NCBI GenBank assembly: GCA_965198855.1
Contig: CBDAPZ010000002.1
Coordinates: forward strand, 1,933,880-1,997,879
Length of the DNA stretch: 64,000 nt
Source: BOG-908 sp965198855
Lineage (GTDB): Bacteria > Pseudomonadota > Alphaproteobacteria > Acetobacterales > Acetobacteraceae
Direction of reading: 5' to 3'
The notes beneath the pieces were generated by a model. The model did not search any database and was not told where the DNA came from. It saw only the letters and a program-made list of their open reading frames with translations. Made by a program: the position numbers and the translations under genes. Of this stretch, positions 35,478 through 45,566 are shown piece by piece; the first letter of the stretch is position 1; every line of letters starts with the position of its first letter.

Positions 35478-36092
35478 ATGGCTACCGAGCTACACATAAG
35501 CCGCGTCACTGGCGATGCTTTACCGGCGATCATCGGTAGCCTCGCCCGTCTTCGGGTCCAGGTGTTTCGGGACTGGCCGTATCTCTATGACGGCGACGAG
35601 GCCTACGAGGCTGACTACATGCAAACCTATGTGGTTAGTTCGCGCGCTGCAGTCATTGTGGCGCGGGATGGTGAAAATATCATCGGTGCGTCCACGTGCC
35701 TGCCGCTCGTCGACGAGACGGAGAATGTGCAGGAGCCGTTCCGGGATGCCGGGATCGATCTCGCAAGCGTTTTCTATTTCGGTGAAAGTGTGCTGTTGCC
35801 GGCCTATCGCGGGCTAGGCGTTGGCGTCGCGTTTTTTCGGGAACGGGAAGCGCATGCGCGGGCTGTATCGTCCTGCGATATGGCGGCGTTCTGTGCCGTG
35901 CAGCGTGAGGAGACGCATCCTGCACGGCCTGCGGATTTCCAGCCTCTCGATGCATTCTGGTCCCGGCGCGGGTTCACGCGTCGGCCGGATCTGCGCTGCA
36001 GGATGCAGTGGAAGGATTTGGGTGATGCCGAGGAGACCGAAAAGACATTGGTGTTCTGGCTGAAATCGCTTAGCGGCGAGGCGCTACCATGA
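35478..36092 (+). CDS. GNAT-family acyltransferase
   Basis: This protein of about 204 residues is predicted to transfer an acyl group from acyl-CoA. The family core is visible in AAVIVARDGENIIGAST (beta 4), then FGESVLLPAYRGLGVGVAFFREREAHA. There YRGLGVG is the acetyl-CoA pyrophosphate loop and the following helix is intact. The substrate cannot be inferred. I chose MATELHISRV at 35478 over a start at 35418 because the extra 20 residues are not GNAT-like. Its stop overlaps the next ATG by four bases, so it is the first gene of a coupled trio. Confidence 0.82.
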   Translation: MATELHISRVTGDALPAIIGSLARLRVQVFRDWPYLYDGDEAYEADYMQTYVVSSRAAVIVARDGENIIGASTCLPLVDETENVQEPFRDAGIDLASVFYFGESVLLPAYRGLGVGVAFFREREAHARAVSSCDMAAFCAVQREETHPARPADFQPLDAFWSRRGFTRRPDLRCRMQWKDLGDAEETEKTLVFWLKSLSGEALP

Positions 36093-36964
36093 GCGTGATG
36101 AGGCTGGGTGCGCTGGCCTATCCGGTGACAGGTCCAGGCGATTTCGCGCAGTTTGCCCATAAATTCGACGAACTTGTCAGGCAAGGGAAAGAGGGTGGCG
36201 GCGAGCTGCTGGTGATGCCGGAATACGCCAGCATGGAGTTGGCGGCGGCAGGCGCCGATGCAGGTGATGTAAAGGCGGAGCTCGAGGATATCTGTGCACA
36301 GCGCGAGAGGTTGCTCGACCTGTTTTGCGAGAGCGCTCTTCGTCACGGCATATGGCTGCTAGCTGGTTCGTTGCCGTGGGCCGAGGATGGACGTGTGCGC
36401 AACCGTGCGCCGTTGATTTCGCCCGACGGACGCAAGCGTTTTCAGGACAAGAGCGTGATGACGCGGTTTGAGGCGGAGCAATGGGGCGTGCAGCCTGGTT
36501 TGCCGCCGCGCGTGTTCGAGACGCCTTGGGGACTGATTGGGATTGCCATCTGCTACGACGTGGAGTTTCCGACTCTCGTGCGAGCCCAGGCGCAGGCCGG
36601 GGCACGGCTGATCCTGGCGCCGAGCTGCACGGACACGCTGCATGGATTCAACCGCGTGCGTCTGAGTGCGCGGGCGCGGGCGCTGGAGAACCAGTGTTTT
36701 GTCGCGGTGGCGCCGACCGTGGGTGTTGCACCGGCTTTGGCGACGCTCGATGAAAATCATGGGTATGCGGGGGTGTTCGGGCCGGTAGATCGTGGGTTTC
36801 CCGCCGACGGGGTGATCGCGCGGGGCGAGATGGATGTGCCTGGCTGGGTGTTTGCAGATTTGGATTTCGCACGGCTTGACGCGGTGCGGGCGGATGGCGC
36901 GGTGCGCAATTTCTGCGATTATCCGGCCGACCCGCCAACTCCCTTGCCAGGTGACGTAGAATGA
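36089..36964 (+). CDS. Carbon-nitrogen hydrolase (nitrilase superfamily)
   Basis: This 291-residue protein is a predicted amidase of the nitrilase fold. The catalytic triad is visible: Glu in LLVMPEYASMEL near residue 48, Lys in RFQDKSVMTRFE near 118 and Cys in IGIAICYDVEFP near 154. It belongs to the branch of C-N hydrolases usually annotated only at superfamily level. It is translationally coupled to the GNAT gene upstream and the SnoaL-like gene downstream by ATGA overlaps. A role in the same small-molecule pathway is likely but undefined. Confidence 0.87.
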   Translation: MSVMRLGALAYPVTGPGDFAQFAHKFDELVRQGKEGGGELLVMPEYASMELAAAGADAGDVKAELEDICAQRERLLDLFCESALRHGIWLLAGSLPWAEDGRVRNRAPLISPDGRKRFQDKSVMTRFEAEQWGVQPGLPPRVFETPWGLIGIAICYDVEFPTLVRAQAQAGARLILAPSCTDTLHGFNRVRLSARARALENQCFVAVAPTVGVAPALATLDENHGYAGVFGPVDRGFPADGVIARGEMDVPGWVFADLDFARLDAVRADGAVRNFCDYPADPPTPLPGDVE

Positions 36965-37362
36965 CGACCGAAGAGCTCATCAGATCCTATTATGCCGCGT
37001 TCAACGCGGCCGATTACGACGGCATGGTGGCGCTGCTCACCGAGGATGTGGCGCATGACATCAACCAGGGCAGCCGGGAGACAGGGCGGGCGGCGTTCCG
37101 GGCGTTCTTGTCTCATATGGAGGCATGCTACGGCGAGCAGCTTGAGGACATCGTTGTCTTCGTTGAATCGACCGGCTTGCGTGCTGCGGCGGAGTTCGTG
37201 GTGCACGGGGTCTACAAAGCGACGGATGTTGGTCTGCCTGAGGCTTCCGGCCAGACCTATGTGTTGCCCGCTGGTGCATTCTTTGACGTGCGTGACGGGC
37301 TAATCGCCCGCGTGTCCAACTATTATAATTTGCCCGACTGGCTCCGGCAGGTAGGTGCCTAA
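36961..37362 (+). CDS. SnoaL-like / ketosteroid-isomerase-related protein
   Basis: This 133-residue NTF2-fold protein starts TTEELIRSYYAAFNAADYDGM. It matches the ketosteroid-isomerase-related group (VALLTEDVAHDINQGSRETG, AGAFFDVRDGLIARVSNYYN). Members include isomerases, hydrolases and non-catalytic binding proteins, and no activity is established for this group. The four-base overlap with the C-N hydrolase indicates co-translation. A GC hairpin follows the stop at 37378-37405. Confidence 0.82.
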   Translation: MTTEELIRSYYAAFNAADYDGMVALLTEDVAHDINQGSRETGRAAFRAFLSHMEACYGEQLEDIVVFVESTGLRAAAEFVVHGVYKATDVGLPEASGQTYVLPAGAFFDVRDGLIARVSNYYNLPDWLRQVGA

Positions 37363-37377
37363 AATAATGCAGGGGGG

Positions 37378-37405
37378 TTTGGGGGGACAGGCACTGTTCC
37401 CCAAA
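37378..37405. terminator. TTTGGGG / CCCCAAA hairpin, first copy
   Basis: TTTGGGGGGACAG (37378-37390) pairs with CTGTTCCCCAAA (37394-37405) around GCA, with one bulged G. TCTTTCTTG follows. The same hairpin recurs with compensating changes at 51885-51913. It ends the GNAT/hydrolase/SnoaL unit and lies just before the LysR start. Confidence 0.6.
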
Positions 37406-37416
37406 TCTTTCTTGCT

Positions 37417-38322
37417 TTGATCGACAAGCTTGGTTTTTTGCTTGCCTTGTCCCGCGAAAAGCATTTTGGCCGTGCGGCGGAAGCTTGTGGTGTCACCCAG
37501 CCGACTCTCTCCGCCGGCATAAAGCAGCTTGAAACGTCACTAGGTGTGCTGCTTGTTTTGCGCAGCGCGCGATTTGGTGGTTTTACGCCTGAAGGCGAGC
37601 GGGTTCTGGAGTGGGCCCGGCGTATCGTCGGCGATGCAAGGGCTATGCGCGACGAGGTGAAATTGTTGCGGCAGGGGCTTTCGGGGCATCTGCGGCTGGC
37701 GGTGGTGCCGACGGCGTTGCCGGTGATGGTGCGGCTGACAGGTCCGTTGGCAGAGCGGCATCCCGAGGTGGTTTTTACCATAAGGTCCTGCAATTCGCTC
37801 GAGGTTCTCTCGCTGATGGAGAATTTGGAGGTCGATGCGGGCATTACGTATGTGGGCAGCGAGCCGCTGGGGCGTGTGCGCAGTGTGCCGCTCTTCGAGG
37901 AGAGTTACCGTTTGCTGATTGCGGCGGGGTCGCCGCTGGCGGACCAGCATGATGTGAGCTGGGCGGAAGTGGCGTCCGTCAAACTCAGCTTGTTAACCCC
38001 GGACATGCAGAACCGCCGCATTATCGATCGCCGGCTGCACAAGGCGGGGGCTGATCCGGTGCCAGTACTCGAGAGCAATTCGATGATCGTGCTAATTTCG
38101 CATGTACGCACCGGCCGCTGGGCGAGTGTACTGCCGGCTGTGATGGCGGATTCCCTATTGATGAGCGGCGAAACGCCGATGGTCCGCTCGATCCCCATTC
38201 GGGAGGTGGAACCGCTGCCGGTGATCGGCCTTGTCTATCCGCATCGCGAGCCTTTGATGCCTCTGACGGCAGCATTGGTGACCGAAGCAAGGCGGGTTTT
38301 CAGCATCCAGCCGATGTTCTGA
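37417..38322 (+). CDS. LysR-family transcriptional regulator, candidate regulator of the fds genes
   Basis: This 301-residue protein has an N-terminal winged HTH (LGFLLALSREKHFGRAAEACG, TQPTLSAGIKQLE). A periplasmic-binding-protein-like effector domain begins near residue 90 (GHLRLAVVPTALP). It lies directly upstream of and parallel to fdsG, matching the FdsR-type arrangement known for NAD-dependent formate dehydrogenase operons. The only start codon before the HTH in this frame is TTG 37417. No clear ribosome site precedes it, and a hairpin ends 12 bases earlier, so the start is weakly defined. A palindrome overlaps its stop codon. Confidence 0.85.
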   Translation: MIDKLGFLLALSREKHFGRAAEACGVTQPTLSAGIKQLETSLGVLLVLRSARFGGFTPEGERVLEWARRIVGDARAMRDEVKLLRQGLSGHLRLAVVPTALPVMVRLTGPLAERHPEVVFTIRSCNSLEVLSLMENLEVDAGITYVGSEPLGRVRSVPLFEESYRLLIAAGSPLADQHDVSWAEVASVKLSLLTPDMQNRRIIDRRLHKAGADPVPVLESNSMIVLISHVRTGRWASVLPAVMADSLLMSGETPMVRSIPIREVEPLPVIGLVYPHREPLMPLTAALVTEARRVFSIQPMF

Positions 38323-38337
38323 TAGAAATGTTCTATC
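38321..38337. promoter_or_regulatory. Candidate LysR operator upstream of fdsG
   Basis: GATAGAA (38321-38327) and TTCTATC (38331-38337) form a perfect inverted repeat around ATG. The inner T at 38323 and A at 38335 give the T-N11-A pattern of LysR sites. A second, shorter TTGC-N5-GCAA symmetry lies at 38358-38370. Both are within the 90-base gap before fdsG and fit activator binding. Confidence 0.6.
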
Positions 38338-38412
38338 GCAGCATTGAGCGTCAACCCTTGCTTATTGCAATGCAAACTCCCCATATAAGCGGTCTTGTGA
38401 CGGATCGGATTT

Positions 38413-38888
38413 ATGCAGACACCTGCCGATGTGAGCGGCGTTGCTGAGCGAGCGGCGGAGATCATCGCGCCTTATCTGGGGCTTGAAGGTCCGGCGATGC
38501 CGATGTTGCACGCCTTGCAGGCGGCGTTTGGATTTGTGCCTGAGGCGTCGGTGCCAGTTGTCGCCAACGCGCTGAACCTATCTCGGGCAGAGGTTCATGG
38601 CATCGTTTCCTTCTATCACGACTTCCGGCACAAGCCGGCTGGGCGCCATGTGGTGAAGCTGTGCCGGGCAGAGGCTTGCCAAAGCATGGGGGCTGATCGT
38701 GTGGCTGCTTATGCGCAGGAACGGTTGGGCATATCGTGGCACGAGACCACGCCGGATGGTGCGGTGACGTTGGAGCCCATTTTCTGCATCGGGCTTTGCG
38801 CCTCGGCGCCGTGCGGCATGGTGGATGAGCGCAGCCTCGCACGGCTCGATGCCGGTCGGATCGATGGCGTTCTGGAGGCATGCGGCAG

Positions 38889-38892
<4 letters not shown>
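38413..38892 (+). CDS. fdsG: NAD-dependent formate dehydrogenase gamma subunit (NuoE-like)
   Basis: FdsG is the thioredoxin-fold [2Fe-2S] subunit of the soluble molybdenum formate dehydrogenase, equivalent to NuoE. The 159-residue protein has the ligand pattern C-x4-C in LCRAEACQSMG (about residues 84-89) and C-x3-C in FCIGLCASAPC (about 124-128). HGIVSFYHDFR near 59 is also typical. The downstream NuoF-like and molybdopterin subunits confirm the assignment over NuoE itself. It overlaps fdsB by four bases. Confidence 0.93.
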
Positions 38893-40421
<1,529 letters not shown>

Positions 40422-40435
40422 AAGCAAGCAAGCAC

Positions 40436-40471
40436 TTCTTTTCTGAAGAAAAGAAGCAAAAGACTTTTACC
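40436..40471. repeat. Dispersed repeat, copy G (half copy inside the fds operon)
   Basis: TTCTTTTCTGAAGAAAAGAA is followed by GCAAAAGACTTTTACCTC, where the core breaks off and the fdsA ribosome site GGAGG begins at 40476. It sits in the 66-base gap between fdsB and fdsA, so it must be transcribed if the operon is. Confidence 0.82.
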
Positions 40472-40487
40472 TCTTGGAGGCTCTGAT

Positions 40488-43322
40488 ATGTCACTTATCC
40501 AGGAAGCGGATTTCGGAACCATCGAGAGCAAGTCCAAAAAACTTGTTTCGCTGAAGATCGATGGATTCGATGTGACGGTGCCGGAAGGCACCTCCATCAT
40601 GCGGGCTGCGTCGGAACTCGGCGTAAAGATCCCCAAGCTCTGCGCGACGGATACGCTTAATGCCTTCGGATCCTGCAGGCTTTGCCTCGTTGAAATCGAA
40701 GGGAGGGCAGGCACCCCGGCAAGCTGCACCACGCTGGTGGCACCGGGCATTTCCGTGACCACTGGTAATGAGCGCCTGCGCAAACTCCGCAAAGGCGTGA
40801 TGGAACTCTATATCTCCGACCACCCCCTCGATTGCCTTACCTGCGGCGCCAACGGCGATTGCGAATTGCAGGACACCGCCGGCGAAGTCGGCCTGCGCGA
40901 CGTGCGGTACGGCTACGAAGGCAAGAACCACCTCAAATCTGCCAAGGATCAGTCGAACCCGTATTTCGACTACGACCCTTCGAAATGCATTGTCTGCAGC
41001 CGTTGCGTGCGCGCTTGCGAGGAAACGCAAGGCACCTTCGCGCTCACCATTGATGGCCGCGGCTTCGGCTCACGCGTCGCCGCCAGCCAGAACGAACCGT
41101 TCATGAGCAGCGAATGCGTCAGTTGCGGCGCCTGTGTCGCCGCTTGCCCGACCGCTACGCTGATCGAGAAGAAAGTCGTGGAGATCGGCACCCCCGAGCA
41201 TTCGGTGGTGACCACCTGCGCCTATTGCGGCGTCGGCTGCCAGTTCAAGGCGGAAATGCGCGGCCCGGAGCTGGTGCGCATGGTTCCCTACAAGGACGGC
41301 AAGGCCAATCGCGGCCATAGCTGCGTCAAAGGCCGCTTCGCCTGGGGCTACGCCACCCACCGCGAGCGCATGACCAAACCGATGGTGCGCGAAAACATCT
41401 CCGATCCGTGGCGTGAGACCACGTGGGAAGAGGCATTCGCCCGCGCAGCCTCCGAGATCCATCGCATCCAGGCAAAATACGGCCGCGCTTCCGTAGGCGG
41501 TATCACATCCTCACGCTGCACCAACGAGGAAACCTATCTGGTGCAGAAGCTGGTGCGCGCCGGTTTCCACAACAACAACGTCGATACCTGCGCCCGCGTC
41601 TGCCACTCGCCAACTGGCTTCGGTCTGTCGCAAACCTACGGTACCTCGGCCGGCACGCAGGATTTCGATAGCGTCGAGCATACCGACCTGATGCTGCTGA
41701 TCGGCGTGAACCCCACCGATGGTCACCCGGTATTTGCCTCGCGTATGAAGAAGCGCTTGCGCGCCGGCGCGAAGCTGATCGTCATCGATCCACGCCGCAT
41801 CGACATGGTGCGCAGCCCGCACATTGAAGCGGCCCTGCATCTCAAGCTGCAGCCCGGCACCAACGTTGCCGTGGTAACGGCAATTGCCCATGTGATCGTG
41901 GCCGAAGGGCTGGTGAACGAAGCCTTCGTGCGCGAACGCTGCGACATGGAAGAGTTCGCCGCCTGGAAAGAGTTCGTTCTCGAGCCGGAGAACTCGCCGG
42001 AAGCCGTTGAGCGCAGTTCCGGCGTTCCCGCTGACCTGCTTCGTCAGGCGGCCCGCATGTATGCCACTGGCGGCAACGCGGCCATCTTCTATGGGCTTGG
42101 CGTTACCGAGCACAGCCAGGGCACCACGACGGTGATGGCGATCGCAAACCTTGCGATGGCAACTGGCAATATCGGCCGTGAGGGCGTCGGCGTGAACCCG
42201 CTGCGCGGCCAGAACAACGTGCAGGGCAGCTGCGATATGGGCAGCTTCCCACATGAGCTGCCCGGCTATCGCCACATCAGCGACGACGAGACGCGCGCGC
42301 TGTTCGGCAAGGAATGGGGCGTCCACCTCGATCACGAGCCGGGTCTGCGCATCAACAACATGCTCGATGCTGCCGTCGACGGCACGTTCAAGGCGCTCTA
42401 CGTGCAGGGTGAGGACATCGCGCAATCCGATCCTGATGCGAAACATGTCATTGCCGGCCTGTCGGCGATGGAATGCGTCATCGTGCAGGATCTCTTCCTG
42501 AACGAGACAGCGAATTACGCGCATATCTTCCTGCCGGGCACGACATTCCTCGAAAAGGACGGCACGTTCACCAACGCCGAACGCCGCATCAACCGTGTCC
42601 GCCGCGTCATCCAGCCGCTGCCGGGACTCGCCGATTGGGAGGTCACCCTCAAGCTTGCCGATGCCCTTGGGGTGAACATCGGCACCTATGCCCATCCCGG
42701 CGAGATCATGGACGAGGTGGCGCGCCTTACGCCGAGCTTTGCGGGCGTCTCCTACAAGGCTCTGGATGAACAGGGCTCCATCCAGTGGCCTTGCAACGAG
42801 GAAAATCCGCACGGCACGCCGGTGATGCATATCGATCGGTTCGTGCGCGGCGAAGGCCGTTTCATGATCACCGAATACATCCCGACGGAAGAGAAGACCG
42901 GTCCGCGCTTCCCGCTGCTGCTCACCACCGGCCGCATTCTCAGCCAGTACAATGTGGGCGCCCAGACGCGCCGCACCGAAAACAGCCGGTGGCACGAGGA
43001 AGATGTGCTTGAGATCCACCCCCACGATGCCGAACAGCGCGGCGTGCGTGACGGAGACTGGGTGCGCATCGTCAGCCGTGCCGGCGAGACCTCGCTACGC
43101 GCCAAGATCACCGATCGCGTGGCAACGGGCGTGGTGTACACCACCTTCCATCACCCGCTCACCCAGGCAAACGTGATTACCACCGATTTCTCGGATTGGG
43201 CGACCAACTGTCCGGAATACAAGGTGACGGCGGTTCAGGTGAGCCCGTCCAACGGACCGAGCGCTTGGCAGGAAGAGTATCAGCGTCACAGCGACCTTAG
43301 CCGGAGGATTGCAGCCGAATAG
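40488..43322 (+). CDS. fdsA: Formate dehydrogenase alpha subunit, molybdopterin and Fe-S protein
   Basis: FdsA oxidises formate to CO2 at a bis-MGD molybdenum centre. The 944-residue protein has an N-terminal [2Fe-2S] ferredoxin domain (LCATDTL, GSCRLCLVE), a His-Cys cluster (HPLDCLTCGANGDCELQ) and two [4Fe-4S] ferredoxin motifs (CIVCSRCVRACEE, CVSCGACVAACPT). The catalytic-domain cluster is CAYCGVGCQF near residue 244. The molybdenum ligand is a cysteine in ARVCHSPTGFG near 372, so selenocysteine is not used. GGAGG at 40476-40480 supports the start. The usual downstream fdsC (fdhD-like) and fdsD genes are not here. Confidence 0.95.
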   Translation: MSLIQEADFGTIESKSKKLVSLKIDGFDVTVPEGTSIMRAASELGVKIPKLCATDTLNAFGSCRLCLVEIEGRAGTPASCTTLVAPGISVTTGNERLRKLRKGVMELYISDHPLDCLTCGANGDCELQDTAGEVGLRDVRYGYEGKNHLKSAKDQSNPYFDYDPSKCIVCSRCVRACEETQGTFALTIDGRGFGSRVAASQNEPFMSSECVSCGACVAACPTATLIEKKVVEIGTPEHSVVTTCAYCGVGCQFKAEMRGPELVRMVPYKDGKANRGHSCVKGRFAWGYATHRERMTKPMVRENISDPWRETTWEEAFARAASEIHRIQAKYGRASVGGITSSRCTNEETYLVQKLVRAGFHNNNVDTCARVCHSPTGFGLSQTYGTSAGTQDFDSVEHTDLMLLIGVNPTDGHPVFASRMKKRLRAGAKLIVIDPRRIDMVRSPHIEAALHLKLQPGTNVAVVTAIAHVIVAEGLVNEAFVRERCDMEEFAAWKEFVLEPENSPEAVERSSGVPADLLRQAARMYATGGNAAIFYGLGVTEHSQGTTTVMAIANLAMATGNIGREGVGVNPLRGQNNVQGSCDMGSFPHELPGYRHISDDETRALFGKEWGVHLDHEPGLRINNMLDAAVDGTFKALYVQGEDIAQSDPDAKHVIAGLSAMECVIVQDLFLNETANYAHIFLPGTTFLEKDGTFTNAERRINRVRRVIQPLPGLADWEVTLKLADALGVNIGTYAHPGEIMDEVARLTPSFAGVSYKALDEQGSIQWPCNEENPHGTPVMHIDRFVRGEGRFMITEYIPTEEKTGPRFPLLLTTGRILSQYNVGAQTRRTENSRWHEEDVLEIHPHDAEQRGVRDGDWVRIVSRAGETSLRAKITDRVATGVVYTTFHHPLTQANVITTDFSDWATNCPEYKVTAVQVSPSNGPSAWQEEYQRHSDLSRRIAAE

Positions 43323-43372
43323 CGCCTCAGCCATCCCCTGCCAGCAATTGACCGCATCGTGGAACAGCGCCA

Positions 43373-43452
43373 GAAAGTAAGAGTCTTTTGGTTCTTTTCT
43401 TCAGAAAAGAGCGTCTTTTTTGAAAAAAAGAAGCAAAAAACTTCTACTTTTT
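43373..43452. repeat. Dispersed repeat, copy H (two inverted half copies before pqqC)
   Basis: A reverse half (AAGAGTCTTTTGG then TTCTTTTCTTCAGAAAAGA) abuts a forward half (GTCTTTTTTGAAAAAAAGAA then GCAAAAAACTTCTAC). The GTCGC core is lost in both. The element fills most of the gap between fdsA and pqqC. I saw no pqqA-like peptide (E-x3-Y) in 43323-43467. Confidence 0.78.
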
Positions 43453-43467
43453 AGGGTGTTACGATCC

Positions 43468-44202
43468 ATGCTGACGGATCACTTCATGTCCCCGGAAGAG
43501 CTTGCGGACGCGTTGCGTGCCATCGGCGCAGAGCGATACCACAACCTGCATCCGTTTCATCGGCTGCTGCATGATGGTAAGCTGAGCCGTCGGCAGGTGC
43601 AGGCCTGGGCGCTCAATCGCTATTATTATCAAGCGTCTATTCCCATGAAGGATGCTACGCTGCTTGCACGCCTGCCGACGTCCGATCTGCGACGCGAATG
43701 GCGGCGTCGGTTGGTGGATCATGATGGTGACGCGCCGGGCACGGGCGGTGTCACGCGCTGGCTGAAACTGGCTGAAGGCGTCGGGCTCGATCGGGAATAT
43801 GTGGCAAGCGGCGTGGGTATTTTGCCTGCAACACGTTTTGCCGTGGATGCCTATGTTACCTTCGTCCGCGATCGCAGCATTCTCGAGGCTGTTGCTTCGT
43901 CTTTGACCGAGATGTTCTCGCCGAACATCATTGCCGAACGCGTATCAGGCATGCTGAAGAACTACGATTTCATCACCGAAGATACGCTCGCCTATTTCAC
44001 TCCGCGGCTTACGCAGGCGCCACGCGATTCGGATTTCGCCTTGGAATACGTGCAGAAGAACGCGCACACCCCGGCCGAACAGCAGGCGGTTCTGTCGGCC
44101 TTGCGCTTCAAGTGCGACGTGCTCTGGGCGCAGTTGGACGCGTTGCATCACGCCTATGTGCAACCCGCGACCCCGCCACCTGGTGCCTTCATCCCCACAT
44201 GA
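43468..44202 (+). CDS. pqqC: Pyrroloquinoline-quinone synthase PqqC
   Basis: PqqC performs the final oxidation and ring closure in PQQ synthesis. The 244-residue protein begins MLTDHFMSPEELADALRAIG. It has the family pattern RYHNLHPFHRLLHDGKLSRR, QVQAWALNRYYYQ, SIPMKDATLLAR and DHDGDAPGTGG. The frame is open back to 43420, but that stretch lies in a repeat copy, so the ATG at 43468 is preferred. The stop overlaps pqqD by four bases. It is the first pqq gene in the locus; pqqA and pqqB are absent upstream. Confidence 0.94.
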   Translation: MLTDHFMSPEELADALRAIGAERYHNLHPFHRLLHDGKLSRRQVQAWALNRYYYQASIPMKDATLLARLPTSDLRREWRRRLVDHDGDAPGTGGVTRWLKLAEGVGLDREYVASGVGILPATRFAVDAYVTFVRDRSILEAVASSLTEMFSPNIIAERVSGMLKNYDFITEDTLAYFTPRLTQAPRDSDFALEYVQKNAHTPAEQQAVLSALRFKCDVLWAQLDALHHAYVQPATPPPGAFIPT

Positions 44203-44462
44203 ATGCTGTTCCGCAACTCGGCCGTGGCCATAAATTTCGCTTCGATGAGGTGCGGAAGGCTTGGGTTCTGCTCGGCCCGGAGCGGCTTTTCATGCCGGAT
44301 GAACACGCGGTGGAAGTTCTCAAACTGATCGACGGCACACGCGACACCGACGCCATTGTGGCCGATCTGGCGGCACGCTTCAACGCGCCGCCGGAAGCGA
44401 TCCGTGCGGATGTGGACGCTATGCTCGCCGACCTCGCAGCACGTGGGGCGATTAAACTATGA
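44199..44462 (+). CDS. pqqD: PQQ biosynthesis peptide chaperone PqqD
   Basis: PqqD binds the precursor peptide PqqA and presents it to the radical SAM enzyme PqqE. The 87-residue protein has the RRE-type winged-helix pattern FRFDEVRKAWVLLGPERLFMPDEHAVEVLKLIDGTR, ending with VDAMLADLAARGAI (written here in part only as landmarks). The ATGA overlap with pqqC at 44199 sets the start; a longer frame from 44112 lies inside pqqC. It overlaps pqqE by four bases. Confidence 0.93.
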   Translation: MNAVPQLGRGHKFRFDEVRKAWVLLGPERLFMPDEHAVEVLKLIDGTRDTDAIVADLAARFNAPPEAIRADVDAMLADLAARGAIKL

Positions 44463-45550
44463 CCGATTTTCCGCCTCCACTGGGGCTCATCGCAGAGCTC
44501 ACGCATCGCTGTCCGCTGTCTTGCCCGTATTGCTCTAACCCGCTGGATCTGGAGCGAGCTAAGGCGGAACTCGACACCGCCGGCTGGAAATCGGTGCTCG
44601 ACCAGGCGGCCGCGATCGGCATCCTGCAGGTGCACTTCACTGGCGGCGAGCCGATGGCGCGGCGCGACCTGCCCGAATTGGTAGCGCATGCCGCCGGACT
44701 TGGTCTTTACACGAACATCATCACCTCCGGTGTCACGCTGGATGACCGCATGATGGCGAGCCTCATGCAGGCAGGCGTCGACCACATCCAGCTCAGCTTC
44801 CAGGATGTCGACGAGGCAGCGAACGATTTCTTTGGCGACAGTCCAGGCGCCTACATCAAGAAAAAAGCCGCTGCCGCACGCATTCAGGGCGCCGGCCTGC
44901 CGCTGACGCTGAACTTCGTCATCCATCGTCAGAACGCCGACCGTGTGCCGCAGATGATCGCGATGGCTGAGGCGTTAGGTGCCGAGCGGACCGAGATCGC
45001 GCATGTGCAGTATTATGGATGGGGCCTGGTGAACCGCTCCGCCCTCCTGCCGACGCTCGCCCAGCTTCATGCAGCGACCGATGCGGTGGATGCTGCACGC
45101 ATACGGCTGAGCGGTCGCATGGTGATCGATTACGTGGTGCCGGATTATCATGCTGCCCGTCCGAAGGCGTGCATGGGTGGCTGGGCTCGCCGCTTCATCA
45201 ATATCTCACCTTCTGGCCATGCCATGCCGTGCCATGCGGCTGAGACCTTGCCCGGCTTCACCTTTCCATCGGTGAGAGATACTTCTTTGGCCGATATCTG
45301 GAACGTCTCCGATGCGTTCCTGCGTTTCCGTGGGACTGACTGGATGCCGGAACCTTGCCGTTCCTGCGATCGCAAGGAGATCGATTGGGGTGGCTGCCGC
45401 TGCCAGGCGTTCGCGCTGCTCGGCGACATGAACGCTACCGACCCGGCATGCGAGCTGTCTCCGCAGCACCACGTGATGCAGGAAGCGGTGACCGACAGCG
45501 AGCAGCCGACACGGGCCTACGTTTTCCGGAAACTCGCCAAAACGCCATAA
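44459..45550 (+). CDS. pqqE: PqqA peptide cyclase PqqE (radical SAM / SPASM)
   Basis: PqqE cross-links the Glu and Tyr of PqqA. The 363-residue protein has the radical-SAM cluster motif C-x3-C-x2-C in HRCPLSCPYCSNP near residues 18-25, and the SAM-binding GGEPMAR near 62. The C-terminal SPASM cysteines appear in CMGGWARRF, GHAMPCHAAE and CRSCDRKEIDWGGCRCQA, plus a late Cys near 331. Length is normal. It closes the pqqCDE unit and converges on a dehydrogenase remnant 16 bases downstream. Confidence 0.94.
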   Translation: MTDFPPPLGLIAELTHRCPLSCPYCSNPLDLERAKAELDTAGWKSVLDQAAAIGILQVHFTGGEPMARRDLPELVAHAAGLGLYTNIITSGVTLDDRMMASLMQAGVDHIQLSFQDVDEAANDFFGDSPGAYIKKKAAAARIQGAGLPLTLNFVIHRQNADRVPQMIAMAEALGAERTEIAHVQYYGWGLVNRSALLPTLAQLHAATDAVDAARIRLSGRMVIDYVVPDYHAARPKACMGGWARRFINISPSGHAMPCHAAETLPGFTFPSVRDTSLADIWNVSDAFLRFRGTDWMPEPCRSCDRKEIDWGGCRCQAFALLGDMNATDPACELSPQHHVMQEAVTDSEQPTRAYVFRKLAKTP

Positions 45551-45566
45551 AACGCGCTCTGCTACC

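Noticed and set aside
41511..43025. 504-codon open frame on the minus strand over fdsA
   Set aside because: It is antisense to conserved fdsA, shows no motif, and lacks a ribosome site.
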